Assembly: GCA_030533445.1 (NCBI GenBank)
Contig: CM060076.1
Location: forward strand, 6,334,501-6,398,500
DNA length: 64,000 nucleotides
Origin: Cyprinodon diabolis
Taxonomy: Eukaryota; Chordata; Actinopteri; Cyprinodontiformes; Cyprinodontidae
Direction: 5' to 3'
Part shown: positions 45,463 through 58,584 of the stretch, in pieces
Numbering within the stretch: the stretch's first letter is position 1
Layout of the letters: each line of letters begins with the position of its first letter
Program-made: the position numbers and the translations under genes
Notes under the pieces: model-generated
Seen by the model: only the letters and a program-made list of their open reading frames with translations
Databases searched by the model: none
Told to the model about the DNA's origin: nothing

Positions 45463-45749
45463 CAGCTTTGTTTTTAAAAAATATAAATATAAAAAATGTA
45501 ACGGCGGATGTCTAGAAGGCAGTGATTCGCCTACATGTTATGAATGCTGGCGTACCATAAAGAATAAATTATGAACAGTTTAGTTTGTGCCTTCAAGTCG
45601 TTGCCCATAGGAAGATGTTTCTTGGATTACAAAATCAAATATCTTCAGAACAGCTCTAAATGACACAAAACTCATATGGGTGAGTAGAACATGATGTAAT
45701 AACGTAAAATCAAGGGCCCAATGTAAAAAAAAATGGCGTTCCTCTTTAA
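45463..45749. mobile_element. single arm of a foldback element
   Basis: About 290 bp closely match the right arm of the foldback at 50596-51431, ending GGCGTTCCTCTTTAA with TTAA at 45746-45749. The other arm is absent. 45750-46240 has no recognisable feature. Confidence 0.88.
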
Positions 45750-46253
45750 GCTAAACTACTTTTGCATTCGTATCAACAACAACCGTTCGTTTCGTCTAAA
45801 ATCTCTACAAAAGTCATTTTTTAGGATGTTCAATTTGTCCTTCCCTGCCCTCAGATCTTAATAAAAAGAATAAAAATAAACTTAGACTTTTTGTGTCACC
45901 TTGTTAAATGGCAGAGCTAAATCTTAGAATGCAGTACTTTTCTTCAAGACTGACAATTATTGTTTCCTACTTTCAGCTACTTTACATCGTCCAAGAAATG
46001 TGAAATAATAGCAAATGTTGAAAAAGAAATTCGATCATTAAGAAACGGGTACAATACAGTTTGTCCGAGGGGAGGTGCCATATGTTGTTGTCATAAGAAG
46101 TGGCGGGGCCCAGAGCAGATCTAGAACCTACACCGGCCTGGAAATGCTGTTAGATGGAGGATTGATATCCAGATTCCTCTTTAAGCAAGTCTTTGAAAAG
46201 TATCATCATTTAAAGGCAAAATCTGTTTTTTTTTTTTTTTAGTTCCTTTAGAG

Positions 46254-46438
46254 CAGGAGTGTCAAACTGGTTCCAGAAAGGGCCGTGTGGCTGCAGGTTT
46301 TCTTTCCAACCAAACAATAGCACACCAGACTCCATTCACGTCATCATGTTCAGATTGCACCTAGTTGATGAGATGAATGGAGTCTGGTGTGCAACCTGCA
46401 GCCACACGGCCCTTTCTGGAACCAGTTTGACACCTGTG
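46254..46438. mobile_element. small palindromic MITE (hAT-like)
   Basis: CAGGAGTGTCAAACTGGTTC to GAACCAGTTTGACACCTGTG, with inverted arms of about 50 nt (ggccgtgtggctgcaggt). The flanks CTTTAGAG and CTTAGAGA approximate an 8-bp duplication. Confidence 0.85.
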
Positions 46439-46559
46439 CTTAGAGAGTCCAATGTTTCTTAGACACTGAATGAATTGGGCTAAAATACAGGACAATAAAC
46501 ACACTATTTCCCATTGATGTCACTTATTTATAGTTTCCTTCACCTGACGGTCATAATTT

Positions 46560-46990
46560 GTCAATATTTTATCAATAACTCAATATCAATATTCTGTCAA
46601 TATCTCTACGACACACTGGTCCAGCAGACGAGCTCCTTCAGCAGAAGACTCCTCCTACCCAGATGCACCACAGAGCGCCACAGGAAATCCTTCCGACCTG
46701 TGGTCATCAATCTCTATATTGACATTTATGCACTATTTTTGCACGCCACGTATCACTTTACTTGGATTTTCACTTTATTTGGATTTAGTTTTTACATATG
46801 CATAGATATACGTACAGATATATATACAGAAGAGCTACGTGTATATATTTTATCTCTTTTTATTCTTATTTTTTTTATCTTTATTAAATTGTATACTTGG
46901 ATGTGTGTATATATCATATAAAACTGTAACTGGAGCGTGTAACAAAAGTAATTTCCCTCTGGGATTATTAAAGTATGTCTGATTCTGATT
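46560..46990 (+). mobile_element. LINE 3' end
   Basis: A frame reading QQTSSFSRRLLLPRCTTERH and RKSFRPVVINLY is the conserved C-terminal end of a fish LINE, followed by an AT-rich tail ending gggattattaaagtatgtct then gattctgatt. The clade is not certain. Confidence 0.65.
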
Positions 46991-48044
46991 TTAAACTAAT
47001 TTCTCTCCCCGATGAGAGTTTTTACTCCTCTCTTACCCAAAGTCACTCAAAGCACTTTCTCTCTCTGTAGATACGATATTGACTGTTCATTATTACTCCC
47101 TATAACTTCTTTATAACGTAAACTCCCCTTGTGTTGATTAGGTAGTTGATTTCTAGGTAGTTGATTTCTAATTTATTTCCTTGCTGCTTCAAATCTAATC
47201 CTACTTTTCTATGGGATAAATAACATATAGACTCTGCATGAACTTAAAGACAGCATTATAAACTCAGAAAGCATTGTTAATTCTGGCGGAAAACCATCAC
47301 ATTTTTCCCAAACACAGTTTTATTTACTTTTCTTTATGGTTCATTCAACATTACAGTTTTCACTTGTCTGGTTTAAATCAATGGAAATCATGTGTGATCT
47401 AAACAAACCTCAAAAAAGTCAGTCAGTTTGAGCTGAGCAGCAGGATTTGTTTTACCTTCCAGCTGACAGTTTGGCAGTGGGAGTCATGATAACAAGAGCC
47501 GCAGCTGTGCCTCCAGCAGACATGTTTCATGTGGATGAATGCTCGGTTGGTCCATGACAAGCTGATCTACAGTTTTAAAGACCCTTTTAATGGTTCCCAT
47601 CACTGAACTTGTTGATGTAAGTGTTGGCAGAAGGTTTTTCTGCTGTCATCTGATTTACTGAGACTGAAAAACACTGAATGTTTCTGATGTTTGGTTAATT
47701 TGGTTCTCTGTAACAAATAGAATGACAAAACAACCTTGTGTTAGAGGAATATGTGAAAACCCAAAAATATGTAAATAAAAATGCTGAAAAAAATCTGTGC
47801 TTTTCAAATATGAAGAGTGTGACTACATGACAACCACCACCGACATCTCCCTTACATCCGTACTTGTAAAAAAAACTGTAATGTTAAAGGAAAGCAGAGA
47901 ACATTCTCAAATTAGCTGTACAGATAAATAGAAACTGACTTACTTTACAGTCCTGTAGTTGTCTAGTAACAAACCTGTTAAATAAATCTTATAAAACACA
48001 GAATATGCTTCTTGTTCCCTTTACCTTAATTAATACATCTGTCT
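46991..48044. other. intergenic, nothing recognised
   Basis: I see no coding or repeat signal apart from short AT runs. Confidence 0.5.
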
Positions 48045-48385
48045 ACGGCTGTGCAGTGGGTAGCGCTGCTGCCTTGCAGCAAGAAGGTTCCAGGTACGAT
48101 TCCTGGCCCGGGGTCTTTCTTCATGGAGTTTGCATGTTCTCCCTGAGCATGTGTGGGTTCTCTCCGGGTACTCTGGCTTCCTCCCACAGTCCAAAAATAT
48201 GACTGTCAGGTTAATTGGCTTCTATGAATTCTGCTTAGGTGTGATTGTGTGCATAAATGGTTGTTTGTCTCTGCGATGGACTGGAGACCTGTCTAGGTTC
48301 TAGCCCGCCTCTTACGCATTGACTGCTGGAAATTGGTACCAGCACCCCTTGTGACCCCAGTAGAGATAAGGGTAACAGAAATGTT
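48045..48385 (+). mobile_element. SINE-like retroposon, second family
   Basis: Head gcagtgggtagcgctgctg with B-box-like GGTACGATTCCTGG, body ggagtttgcatgttctccct and gcgatggactggagacctgt. This is a familiar teleost repeat, tRNA-like at its 5' end. A decayed copy lies at 63525-63680. Confidence 0.75.
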
Positions 48386-48455
48386 TTTTTTTTTCATTCC
48401 AGGTACAACAGTTCGTGCTAATACATACATTAGCTAAATGTAAATTATAACAACA

Positions 48456-48834
48456 TATTCTCATTATTAGTGCGTATGAAATCGTACGAAAAGTTATGCA
48501 CACTATTTCGTACGTTTTGGACGTTTTTCCTCAAAAAACCTTATCAGTGTGCATGCGCTGGCAGACAGAAAAAAAAAGCAGATCCGCTGACGGACGTAAA
48601 AATGGGAAAAACAGTGCAATCATCACTTATTCATGTCTCTAACTACGTTGCTTGCTGTTTTATATCTTAGGGTTAGAGTTAGGGTCAGGGTTAGGGCTAA
48701 TTGTAATTTATATTCTATATTCGTGAATGGTGCGTCAGATGCGCATGCGCATACGATGAAAAAAACGTCCAAAACGTACGAAATTACGGTGCATAACTTT
48801 TCGTACGATTTCATACGCACTCATAATGAGAATA
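48456..48834. mobile_element. inverted-repeat element with telomere-like core
   Basis: Ends of about 75 bp are inverted copies (TATTCTCATTAT, then GCGTATGAAATCGTACGAAA). The centre holds TTAGGGTTAGAGTTAGGG-type repeats at 48667-48697. Frames beginning MRMKSYEKLCT on both strands are a by-product of the palindrome. Confidence 0.88.
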
Positions 48835-49134
48835 GGTTGATTATAAACAGAGGTAAGTGGTAAGCAGTCATATTTACTCAGCCATGCTTACATAATCAAC
48901 TTTATGAAAAAAAAAGTAAGTAGTTAAAAAAGTAGTTAGAAGAGTTGTTTTACTGCACTGTACATTTTTATTTTCTTGTCTGATTTAAAAACAAAAAACA
49001 TCAAGTAAAATTTCTGGCGTTTCAAATACCCGGTTACTTCTTCCATTTGCCAGAGTTACTCCACAGGGACAGTTGCAGGGGTCGTTTCAGGGTCTTTGAA
49101 GCGACTCACAAAGTGTGATTATCTCCAAAGACTG

Positions 49135-50290
49135 GAAAGGATTAAAAGACTTTCCCCCTGAAGAAACCTCCAGCAGAACCAGACTCAGTGCGAGCGGCCA
49201 TCTGCCTAGGCCGACTGGCGTTCAAGGATACAGAAGCAGAGATACAAAAAGCAGCTGTAAAAGGCGTCCCCATCCAGGAAACACACAGCCAGAGGACGAA
49301 GAGAGCACATCCACTCAGTCACGGTCAGAGAAACAGGACCACACTGGAAAACAGGCCGATCTCCAACATCTATAAACAAGGGTTTTGATGGAAGCAGCAC
49401 AGCTGATGTTTCTTTCCTGGATGACGTCACAGCCAAACAGGAACAGATGAGGCAAAGCTACTCTGAGGAAAAGCAGAGAGAGTGGAAGGTTAGAGATTGA
49501 ACTAACAGATTCTGCAGAATAGGAGAACAGAGAGAGAATGAAGCAGAATGATGAAATGGGGGTCCCTATGTCCTCCAGAAGTCTAAGCCTATAGCAGCAT
49601 AACTATAGAGATAGCTCAGGATAACCTGAGCCACCCTAACTATAAGCTTTATCAAAAAGGAAAGTTTTAAGTCTAGCCTTAAAAGTAGACAGGGTGTCTG
49701 CCTCACGGACTAAAACTGGTAGTTGGTTCCACAGGAGAGGAGCCTGATAACTAAAAGATCTGCCTCCCATTCTACTTTTAGAAATTCTAGGAACTTCTAG
49801 TAAACCTGCAGATTGAGAGCGAAGTGCTCTGTTAGGAACATAAGGAACAATCAGATCTCTGATATAAGATGGAGCTTGGCCATTTAAGGCTTTATATGTG
49901 AGAAGGAGGATTTTAAATTCTATTCTTGATTTAACAGGAAGCCAATGAAGAGAAGCCAGGATAGGAGAGATATGATCTCTCTTTTTAACTTTTATCAGAA
50001 CTCTGGCTGCAGCATTTTGGATCAGCTGAAGGCTTTTAACTACAGTTTGTGGACTTCCTGATAGTAAAGAATTACAATAGTCCAGCCTTGAAGTAACAAA
50101 TGCATGGACTAGTTTCTCAGCATCACCCCTGGACAGGAGATTTCTAATTTTTGCAATGTTCCTCAGATGAAAGAAGGAAATTCTAGAAACCTCTTTGATA
50201 TGGGATTTAAATGACAGATCCTGAACAAAAACAACACCAAGATTTTTTACCTTATTATCTGAACATGACATGACAAGCGTACCTATGAGC
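49135..50290 (-). mobile_element. L2-type LINE, 3' part
   Basis: A complete 3' end plus the last 218 codons of the reverse-transcriptase ORF. Same family as 4640, 16905 and 57600, and the best preserved copy. 48835-49134 has no feature. Confidence 0.92.
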
Positions 50291-50292
50291 AA
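49636..50292 (-). pseudogene. L2 reverse transcriptase C-terminal fragment
   Basis: It encodes [70 protein letters not shown] and STFKARLKTFLFDKAYS, the standard end of fish L2-type polyproteins after the RT palm. The frame is open for 218 codons, but the 5' two thirds are missing. Confidence 0.92.
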
Positions 50293-50439
50293 CAGAAAGC
50301 AACCAATTAAAATAAATTTCTTTGGGGTTCAGAATCAAATTGCAGTAAGATATGTAAACTTCATACGAAAAGAACCCATTTTGGGCCTTTTTAAAAATGT
50401 CCAAAACCAAACGGTACTGAAAAGAATGAGTGGAACGTG

Positions 50440-50595
50440 GAGTGTCGGTTTAGTGATTGATCCCCACAGCCTGCAGTCTGGGTCCATAAGCAAGACCCCT
50501 AACTCCACTCTGCGCCCCACAATGGCAGCCCCATTGCTCCCAAAGGGAATGGCTTAAATGCAGAGGTGAATTTCTCCAATGTGAGATCAATAAAG
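50440..50595 (+). mobile_element. SINE copy
   Basis: Body agtctgggtccataagcaag and tail gagatcaataaagtt of the 10815 SINE family. The foldback element below is inserted directly at its TTAA-containing tail. Confidence 0.75.
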
Positions 50596-51431
50596 TTAAA
50601 GGGGAACGCCTTTTTTTTTTTACATTGGGCCCTTGATTTTACATTATTACATCATGTTCTACTCACCCATATGAATTTTGTGTCATTTGGAGCCGTTCTG
50701 AAGATATTCCGTTAGGTTATATCCAAGTAACGTCTTCCTATGGGCAACGACTTTAAGACACAAACTAAACTCTTCATAATTTATTCTTTATGGTACGCCA
50801 GCATTCATAACATGTAGGCGAATCATTGTCCCCGAGACATCCGCGGTTATATTTTTTATATATATATATTTTTTAAAACAAAGCAGAGTGTGTATGACGT
50901 CATCCGCACACCGGACTGGAGTTGTGACAGGCAGCCCGGTGCCACAGGCGGCTACGCTCTACCCCTTCTATTCATCCCGCTAGCTAATCTGAATCGTTCA
51001 ATTCCATTTGGAGAGCGAGATCATCTGTGGTAGTAGCTCTAGACATCTTCCAGGCATGTGAGTAAAACTAGCAGCAGTTCAGCGGACAGAATGAATGAAT
51101 GGTAGCCGGCGCGCGGATGACGTCATTCACACTCTGCTTTGTTTTAAAAAAATATATAAATATAATAAATATAACCGTGGATGTCTGGGAGACAGTGATT
51201 CGTCTACATGTTCTGAATGCCAGCGTACCATAAAGAACACATTATGGACAGTTCAGTTTGTGCCTTCAAGTCGTTGCCCATAGGAAGACGTTACTTGGAT
51301 ATAACCCAACGGAATATCTTCAGAACAGCTCCAAATAACACAAAACTCATACATGTATGGGTGAGTAGAACATGATGTAATAACGTAAAATCAAGGGCCC
51401 AATGTGAAAAAGAAACGGCGTTCCCCTTTAA
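50596..51431. mobile_element. foldback element, arms of about 300 bp
   Basis: TTAAAGGGGAACGCC on the left and GGCGTTCCCCTTTAA on the right. The arms are inverted copies over about 300 nt around a GC-richer core (50900-51110). TTAA lies at 50596-50599 and 51428-51431. The right arm is also found alone at 45463. Confidence 0.93.
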
Positions 51432-52160
51432 ATTACTATTATTATGAAGAAAACAAAAAACTGACAGTAGGAAGGTTAAAAGGTGAGACCTAAGTGTCGG
51501 CTATAGTTTTCCCTCATTCTACTCCTCTTTGCCCCTTGTCTTTCCTCTTGCCCTCTAACTTGTCACAAGCAGTTGTAGAAATGTGGGGAATGTTGCAGAA
51601 CAGAGCAGGAGGATTCACTCTGCTTTGTCTTGGAGCTGTTCCGCTCCATCTCTCCTATAAAAAGCCATCAACATGAAGAAATCCGAGAGCTTCACTTAAC
51701 TGGGATCCGCTCTAACTCCAGAGATCACAGACTAAATGAGGGGGGACAAGAAAAATAAATTATCTGACCAACAGGAGCAAGAGAAAAAAAGAATGAGTGT
51801 AACAGAAAACTGCAGTTAGAGCAGATAGATGGTAAACCACCTTTGTAAACGCAGATACGTTCCCAACTCTTTTAGTTCTTTTTGATATTCCTACTGTATG
51901 GTGTGTCATTTTATTGATACCTTCACTTTCTTAGAGATAGCTGAAGGGCAAGTCTGAACATGTAGTTGCTTTTTGAGGAAATGGAACAGAAACGTCCATC
52001 TAACTCGGGGTTTCCTGAATCCACTCATCAAGAGCAACCATCCTGCAGATGTTAGACTCATCCCTGGACCATAACGCCTTAAAACGAGTAAATATGATGA
52101 GACAATTTAGCCATTTAATTTATAATTGCTGAAGCAGTGTTGCATCATACAGTATGGAAC
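51432..52160 (+). promoter_or_regulatory. unassigned region with a TATA-box-like site
   Basis: CCTATAAAAAGCC lies at 51654-51666, preceded by a C/T-rich stretch and followed about 170 nt later by a donor-like GATG|gtaaac. It could be a promoter with a short first exon, but no coding frame of note follows. Confidence 0.25.
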
Positions 52161-52164
52161 TTTG

Positions 52165-52550
52165 ATACAATTTGGTTTATTTATATCATGCCAATTCACA
52201 ACACGTCATCTCAAGTTAGTTCAACTGAATCAAACATACGGATTGGTTGAATAATTTGTTTGTCCTGGATGAGCATGTAGTACCAGACCAGATGTACCTA
52301 CTCTGAGGAGAAAAGGCAGAGAGAACATAAAGTTTGGCATGGAACTAACATGTTGCAAAATTGAAGAATACTAGTTAAATTAAGCAGAGTGAGGAAAAGT
52401 GCTCCCTATGTCCTCCAGCAGCCTAAGCCTATAGTGGCACAACTATAGAAATAGCTGAGTCTAACCTACTGTAAGCCACTAATACTATAAGATCATTAAA
52501 AAGGAAATTTTAAGTCTAGTCTTAAAACAGGTAGGTTTTCTGTCTCATGC
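52165..52550 (-). mobile_element. old L2-type LINE fragment
   Basis: Inverted, heavily decayed pieces of the L2 3' end: tttatttatatcatgccaat, ctccctatgtcctccagcag and taagtctagtcttaaaa. Confidence 0.65.
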
Positions 52551-52717
52551 ATAAAGGGCCTAATCTTCAAAGATTCAGAACAAGGTTGCTATATTGTTGG
52601 TTGCAGGCTTTCAGCTGAACAGGGGAGTTAATTTAACTGTGAAGTTTATTTTGACAAAATGTTAGAAGCAAGGCAGGATCGTCGAGCAACTAGTCTGTTG
52701 TGCAGCAGATACAGCTA

Positions 52718-53009
52718 CACTGGAAAAATCATGTAGAAATAAGTAAAAATATCTTAAATGAAGTGTATTTAACCTTAATCTGAGTGGGAAAATTAGATAT
52801 TTTGCCAGTTTAATTAGTATTTTTACTTCTAAAATAAGATAATTAGATAAAATGTACTTAAAAGAAGACATTTCAGTTGTCTTTTCTTATTTTAAATGTA
52901 AATTTTCTTGTTCCATTGGCAAAATGGCTCTTTTACCTCCTCAATCCAAGAGCAAATGCACTTATTTTGATAAAAAAAATACTTATCTAGATTTTGATTT
53001 TTTCCAGTG
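52718..53009. mobile_element. TA-MITE copy 4
   Basis: CACTGGAAAAATC to TTTTTCCAGTG, flanked by TA on both sides. The whole 290-bp unit is an imperfect palindrome: the inner motif TGCCAATGGAACAAGACAAT on the left has its inverted partner on the right. The TA duplication and end sequence suggest mobilisation by a mariner/Tc1-like transposase. Confidence 0.92.
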
Positions 53010-54164
53010 TACTTTGGTTATTGACCTACAATGGACAAGATGCAACAGTTATCATTCAGTGTGTATTGTTCTATAATTTATCAGCTGACTGGACACTTGA
53101 ACTTGTGCAGGATGCTGACATTGGAACATTAATGACACTCAGCCACTTCCATCGTAGTTTTAACACAAGATTAGATAAAGATATTGTTTTTAAGTCCTGA
53201 CGTATCGATTGCATGAAAGCATATCTATGTAATATGAGTTAATATACTTTGCAAAAATAGGACAGTAATGTGTAAATAAATCAAAACTTTAAATGTTTCC
53301 CCAGAAAGACAATTATCTCATTGAGAGGAATTCCTGTGCACAGCTGGCAGCCACTCAGCTAGTGTTAGGAATAAGCTGAATGAGTTGTTATGTGGAGTGA
53401 ATGCGGTAGCAAGTGGTTCTGCAGCTCAGAGGAATTAAAAGGCTTCGCATACCTCTGCAGAGTATGAGGATTTCAGAGGGGCACAGGGATGCAGAACAAC
53501 AACATGGAGCTTGATAAGATAAAAATTTATTTATTGATCTTTTTGTTGTAAGTTCATCACTGTAGCAGGAACTGATGAATATAAAAAAAGGCAAGGACAA
53601 CTAAATGAAAACAATGATACAAGTCCTTTCATTCTTTGCATTTCTTCCCATTGTGCTCCTGTTTGGACATTCTTTCATTAAATAGTTCCTTTAACCTTCA
53701 GATATTTTTGCAGCCACACATGTAGCTGTTCTCCAAAAGGTAGAGGAGAAGCATGCTGTCCAGCTTCTGTTGTTTCAGAAAGCGATCTGCGTTTAGCAAT
53801 TTGGACTCCTGTCCAGCAGGTGCAGAAGAGTAATGGCACATAGTCGATAGAGGACAGACAGGAAAACAGCAGAGCTACCAGATTTTAGTACCCATATGCG
53901 AAGAAGCATTTAGACCGCTTCAATTTTCCAGATTTTGGCATCTTTTAGCTTCAGTGGGTTTTAAGATTTGATGTAATGGGCCGACAAACAGTAGGATAAA
54001 ATTAAAAAGGAGAAAGTTTGGGGAGAAATTTGAAGCAGGTTTAGGTAGTTAAACAATATATCAAGCTTAAAAGAGCACATTTAGAGATGTTAACCGATCA
54101 ATAATAATAACTAGCAAATATAAAGAGTAGGTTCATTACTACAATATAAAGATACATATTAACC
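53010..54164. other. intergenic, nothing recognised
   Basis: I see no coding frame, repeat or motif that I can assign. Confidence 0.5.
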
Positions 54165-54494
54165 TGACTCCGCATATCCATCTGGAAACCTTCGGTTGAA
54201 GTGATTTTTGGAAGGGGCGAAAATACTGGTTAGCTGATTGGCCTATGTTGGTGATAGACGGGCCAAATAAACCAATCAGATCCACGGAGCATATGACGTA
54301 CTAACAGCCAGGCTACTCTTGCCGAAACCAGTCGGGAGAAGAGCAAAAACATCTTTTCCTCTGAGAAAAGCCTCCAGAGCAGATTTTTGCTCTTCTTTCA
54401 GTGAAGAAATACTCTGTAATTCCGATAAAACTTGCTCGATAGCCATGCTAACGCTAGTTTCATCGGCTGAAGCCGCCATGTTCTTTAGACTGAA
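54165..54494 (-). mobile_element. second RecQ-fragment element, interrupted
   Basis: An inverted copy of 25148-25682 from the AACCTGACTCCGC end to the helicase start codon. The minus frame reads MAASADETSVSMAIEQVLSE, SLKEEQKSALEAFLRGKDVF and ALLPTGFGKS, then loses the rest through a deletion. The other end is cut by the insertion at 54504. Confidence 0.78.
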
Positions 54495-54503
54495 CTGATC
54501 AGT

Positions 54504-54819
54504 GGTGGCTGGCCAACAGAGGGCGCTAGGGCGCCACCCCACCCACCCAATGACCTTGTTGAAGACATATTAAAAGCAAATTAAAATATTTTAAAATATA
54601 TTGATACATATTTTTTAGATGTGGAAAATAAATATTTTATCTTTAATGACGAGTAAAGCTGTTTCTTTTTTACGGTGGTGACAAATTTCCACCCTAGGCC
54701 ACAAAAATGTTTGCCTGTTGACTCGTTAAAAGTTGTACATGCGCAGTGGCTCCTTGATTGACAGCCTAATCTGGGAAGGGAGGCGAACTTGCTGGAGCTG
54801 GGGGTGAAATCGTTTGGAC
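54504..54819. mobile_element. possible insertion flanked by 9-nt repeats
   Basis: CTGATCAGT occurs at 54495-54503 and 54820-54828. The segment begins GGTGGCTGGCCAACAGAGGG, recalling fish hAT ends (CAGTGGTGGCTGG). The flanking motif is itself palindromic, so chance is possible. Confidence 0.45.
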
Positions 54820-54828
54820 CTGATCAGT

Positions 54829-55995
54829 CGAACATCAAAATTAATCAGCAGTCCAAAGATTGGGAAATAGTACACTCTGTCTTTTACCAGGACCAGGTTT
54901 AGCTACAGGGCTTGGCTAACTGCATGCAGCGAGGCTAATGCTTTATTCTGCTGCCTTGACTGCCTGCCTCCTTTTTTTAAATTTCAGGATGAGACCCAGC
55001 ATTGTTAAATCCAGCATATTTAAATGAGCAACATTTCCTATGATGTGCATTTTCCCTCTTTAATTATTATACCATATTGAACAAAATAGCAAATACGCTG
55101 AAAATAAATTCAGTTAGAACAAAGAAAGCATTTAAGTATTATCTCTGGACATGTAGGCAGCAAATGACGACAGCTGGGATTTAACACAGAAAGGTTATTG
55201 TAATTACAAAATAATATTTTTAATTGCTTTTTCTCTTGATTGACGATGTGAATGACTAATTAAAGTGATAACTCAGTTGCACTTTCTTTCCCATCATACT
55301 CTTGTCTTTGACCTCCGTTTTGTTTCACCTAATCTAGGTCTGCTGGAGAGACGAATGAAAGCTGACTGCTTTGTAAAGGCCCTTAATGGATGAAATGCTT
55401 CAGTGAAAAACAGAAAATTAATTACAGGAGTTTTTTGTTATTATTTACAGCAAAAGGAACAGAAACACTCCACCCTTTTCATGTCTGTCGTCGCTCCAGT
55501 CAGAGGTTGAAGTTAATCTACAGCTGTCTTCCCTAGCATTCACTCACACCGCGTCTGAGAAAGAGAACATATGGCTCAGATGAAACCTCTTTTGTTTGAC
55601 TTATTTTTCTCCAGTTACTGAATTTAACCATGCATTTTTTTTTTAATCTGTGAAATCTCACACATGCACATTGAAATATCAGCTTGATTTACACAAACTT
55701 AAACTTAAAAAAAAAAATTAAATTTCCTTTTATTATTCCTTTAGTTTCTTATTCCATCGACATCTGAACGTATAAAGAGTCTTAGAGTTCAACATTTACT
55801 AATTCTGCTAACATTTACTTCATGTCAGAATAATGAGACAAACTTGAGGAATTTGCATTGATTAATGTGCACCATAGAATGGGCTTTCAGACAAACTTGG
55901 AAACCTGAGGTAACAATGTCACAACATTGGATGCAAATGGAGACAGATTTGTGAATGGCTTTTAACACGCCAAAGACTCTCCTTCCTCATTTGAT
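54829..55995. other. intergenic, nothing recognised
   Basis: I see no supported gene or repeat. Confidence 0.5.
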
Positions 55996-56911
<916 letters not shown>

Positions 56912-57201
56912 CACTGCAAAAAATGGAAATCTAATTAAGTAATTTTTACTTAAAATAAGTGCATTTTTTCTCCAATTCAGTATGAAAGTGAGACACTTGC
57001 CAATGGAACAAGACAATTTACATTTAAAATAAGAAAAAACAATTGCATTGTCTTATTTCAAGTTCATATTATCTAATTATCTTATTTTAAGAGTAAAGAT
57101 ACTAATTTCATTGGCAAATCATTGTATTTACCCACTCAAATTAAGGGTAAATACACTTAATTTAAGAAATTTTTACTTATTTCTAGATCATTTTTGCAGT
57201 G
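56912..57201. mobile_element. TA-MITE copy 5
   Basis: CACTGCAAAAAATGG to CATTTTTGCAGTG with TA on both sides. Confidence 0.92.
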
Positions 57202-57599
57202 TAGACCCTCAAAGCACTAATGCCTTACATTAAGGTGACATGGACATTCGTATCCAGGTTGCCTCATTCAGATCAACTTGATCCTAAGGTTTTACTTTTG
57301 TGCTCATCAGTTTGTCAATAAGCATAAACCAATCCTGTCAGGCAGATTACCATATGATTCCAGTTTCACCAAATCTGATTAGAATATTCTGACTGGCATG
57401 TTTACATGACACAATTTTAGTCCAATCGGCCATTTCTTTAAATCAGTTATATCTATTTAAATGTACCCATCGTGAACCATATCCAATGTTATGGTACAGT
57501 GCAGATTATGTTTTCTTGGTGTTTTGCTGCAGCAGGAACTGGTGCACTTAAAAACAAACTGTAATGACGAGTAAATAATGTCATGCCAAAGTATTGGAG

Positions 57600-58580
57600 C
57601 AACTTCCTCCTCCTTCTCACATATAAAGCCTTAAATGGCCAAGCTCCATCTTATATCAGAGATCTGATTGTTCCTTATGTTCCTAACAGAGCACTTCGCT
57701 CTCAATCTGCAGGTTTACTAGTGGTTCCTAGAATTTCTAAAAATAGAATGGGAGGCAGATCTTTTAGTCATCAGGCTCCTCTCCTGTGGAACCAACTACC
57801 AGTTTTAGTCCGTGAGGCAGACACCCTGTCTACTTTTAAGGCTAGGCTTAAAACTTTCCTTTTGATAAAGCTTATAGTTAGAGTGGCTCAGGTTATCCTG
57901 AGCTATCTCTATAGTTATGCTGCTATAGGCTTAGACTTCTGGAGGACATAGGGACCCCCATTTCATCATTCTGCTTCATTCTCTCTCTGTTCTCCTATTC
58001 TGCAGAATCTGTTTGTTCAATCTCTAACGTTCTGCTCTCTCTGCTTTTTCTCAGAGTAGCTTTGCCTCGTCTGTTCCAGTTTGGCTGTGACGTCATCCTG
58101 GAGAGAAACATCAGCTGTGCTGCTTCCATCAACACCCTTGTCTATAGATGTTGGAGATCGGCCTGTTTTCCAGTGTAGTCCTGTTTCTCTGACCGTGACT
58201 GAGTGGATGTGCTCTCTTTATCCTCTGGCATGGGAGCTGGCTCGGAGCTCGTCTGCCTGGCTGTGTGTTTCCTGGACGGGGCCGCCTCTTACAGCTGCTT
58301 TTTGTATCTCTGCTTCTGTCTCCTTGAACCCCAGTCGGCCTCGGCAGATGGCCGCTCACACTGAGCCTGGTTCTGCTGGAGGTTTCTTCCTGTTCAAAGG
58401 GAGTTTTTCCTCTCCACTGTCGCTACAAGCATGCTTAGTGTGAGGGATTGTATTTGAGTCAATGAGTCGATGCAATCAACTGGTTTTCCTGACTTTATGA
58501 TCTGGTTTAACTGTAAAGTGCCTTGAGATGACATGTGTTGTAAATTTGGCGCTATATAAATAAACTGAATTGAATTGAAC
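57600..58580 (+). mobile_element. L2-type LINE, 3' part
   Basis: The frame to 57951 gives [39 protein letters not shown] and STFKARLKTFLL, the same end as at 49636, then the full 3' end to aaataaactgaattgaattg. A one-base shift near the end of the frame makes it a pseudogene. 57202-57599 holds only an unassigned repeat-like piece. Confidence 0.9.
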
Positions 58581-58584
58581 TTCA

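Noticed and set aside
48633..48863. Arg-Val repeat protein
   Set aside because: It is produced by TTAGGG-like repeats read in frame.
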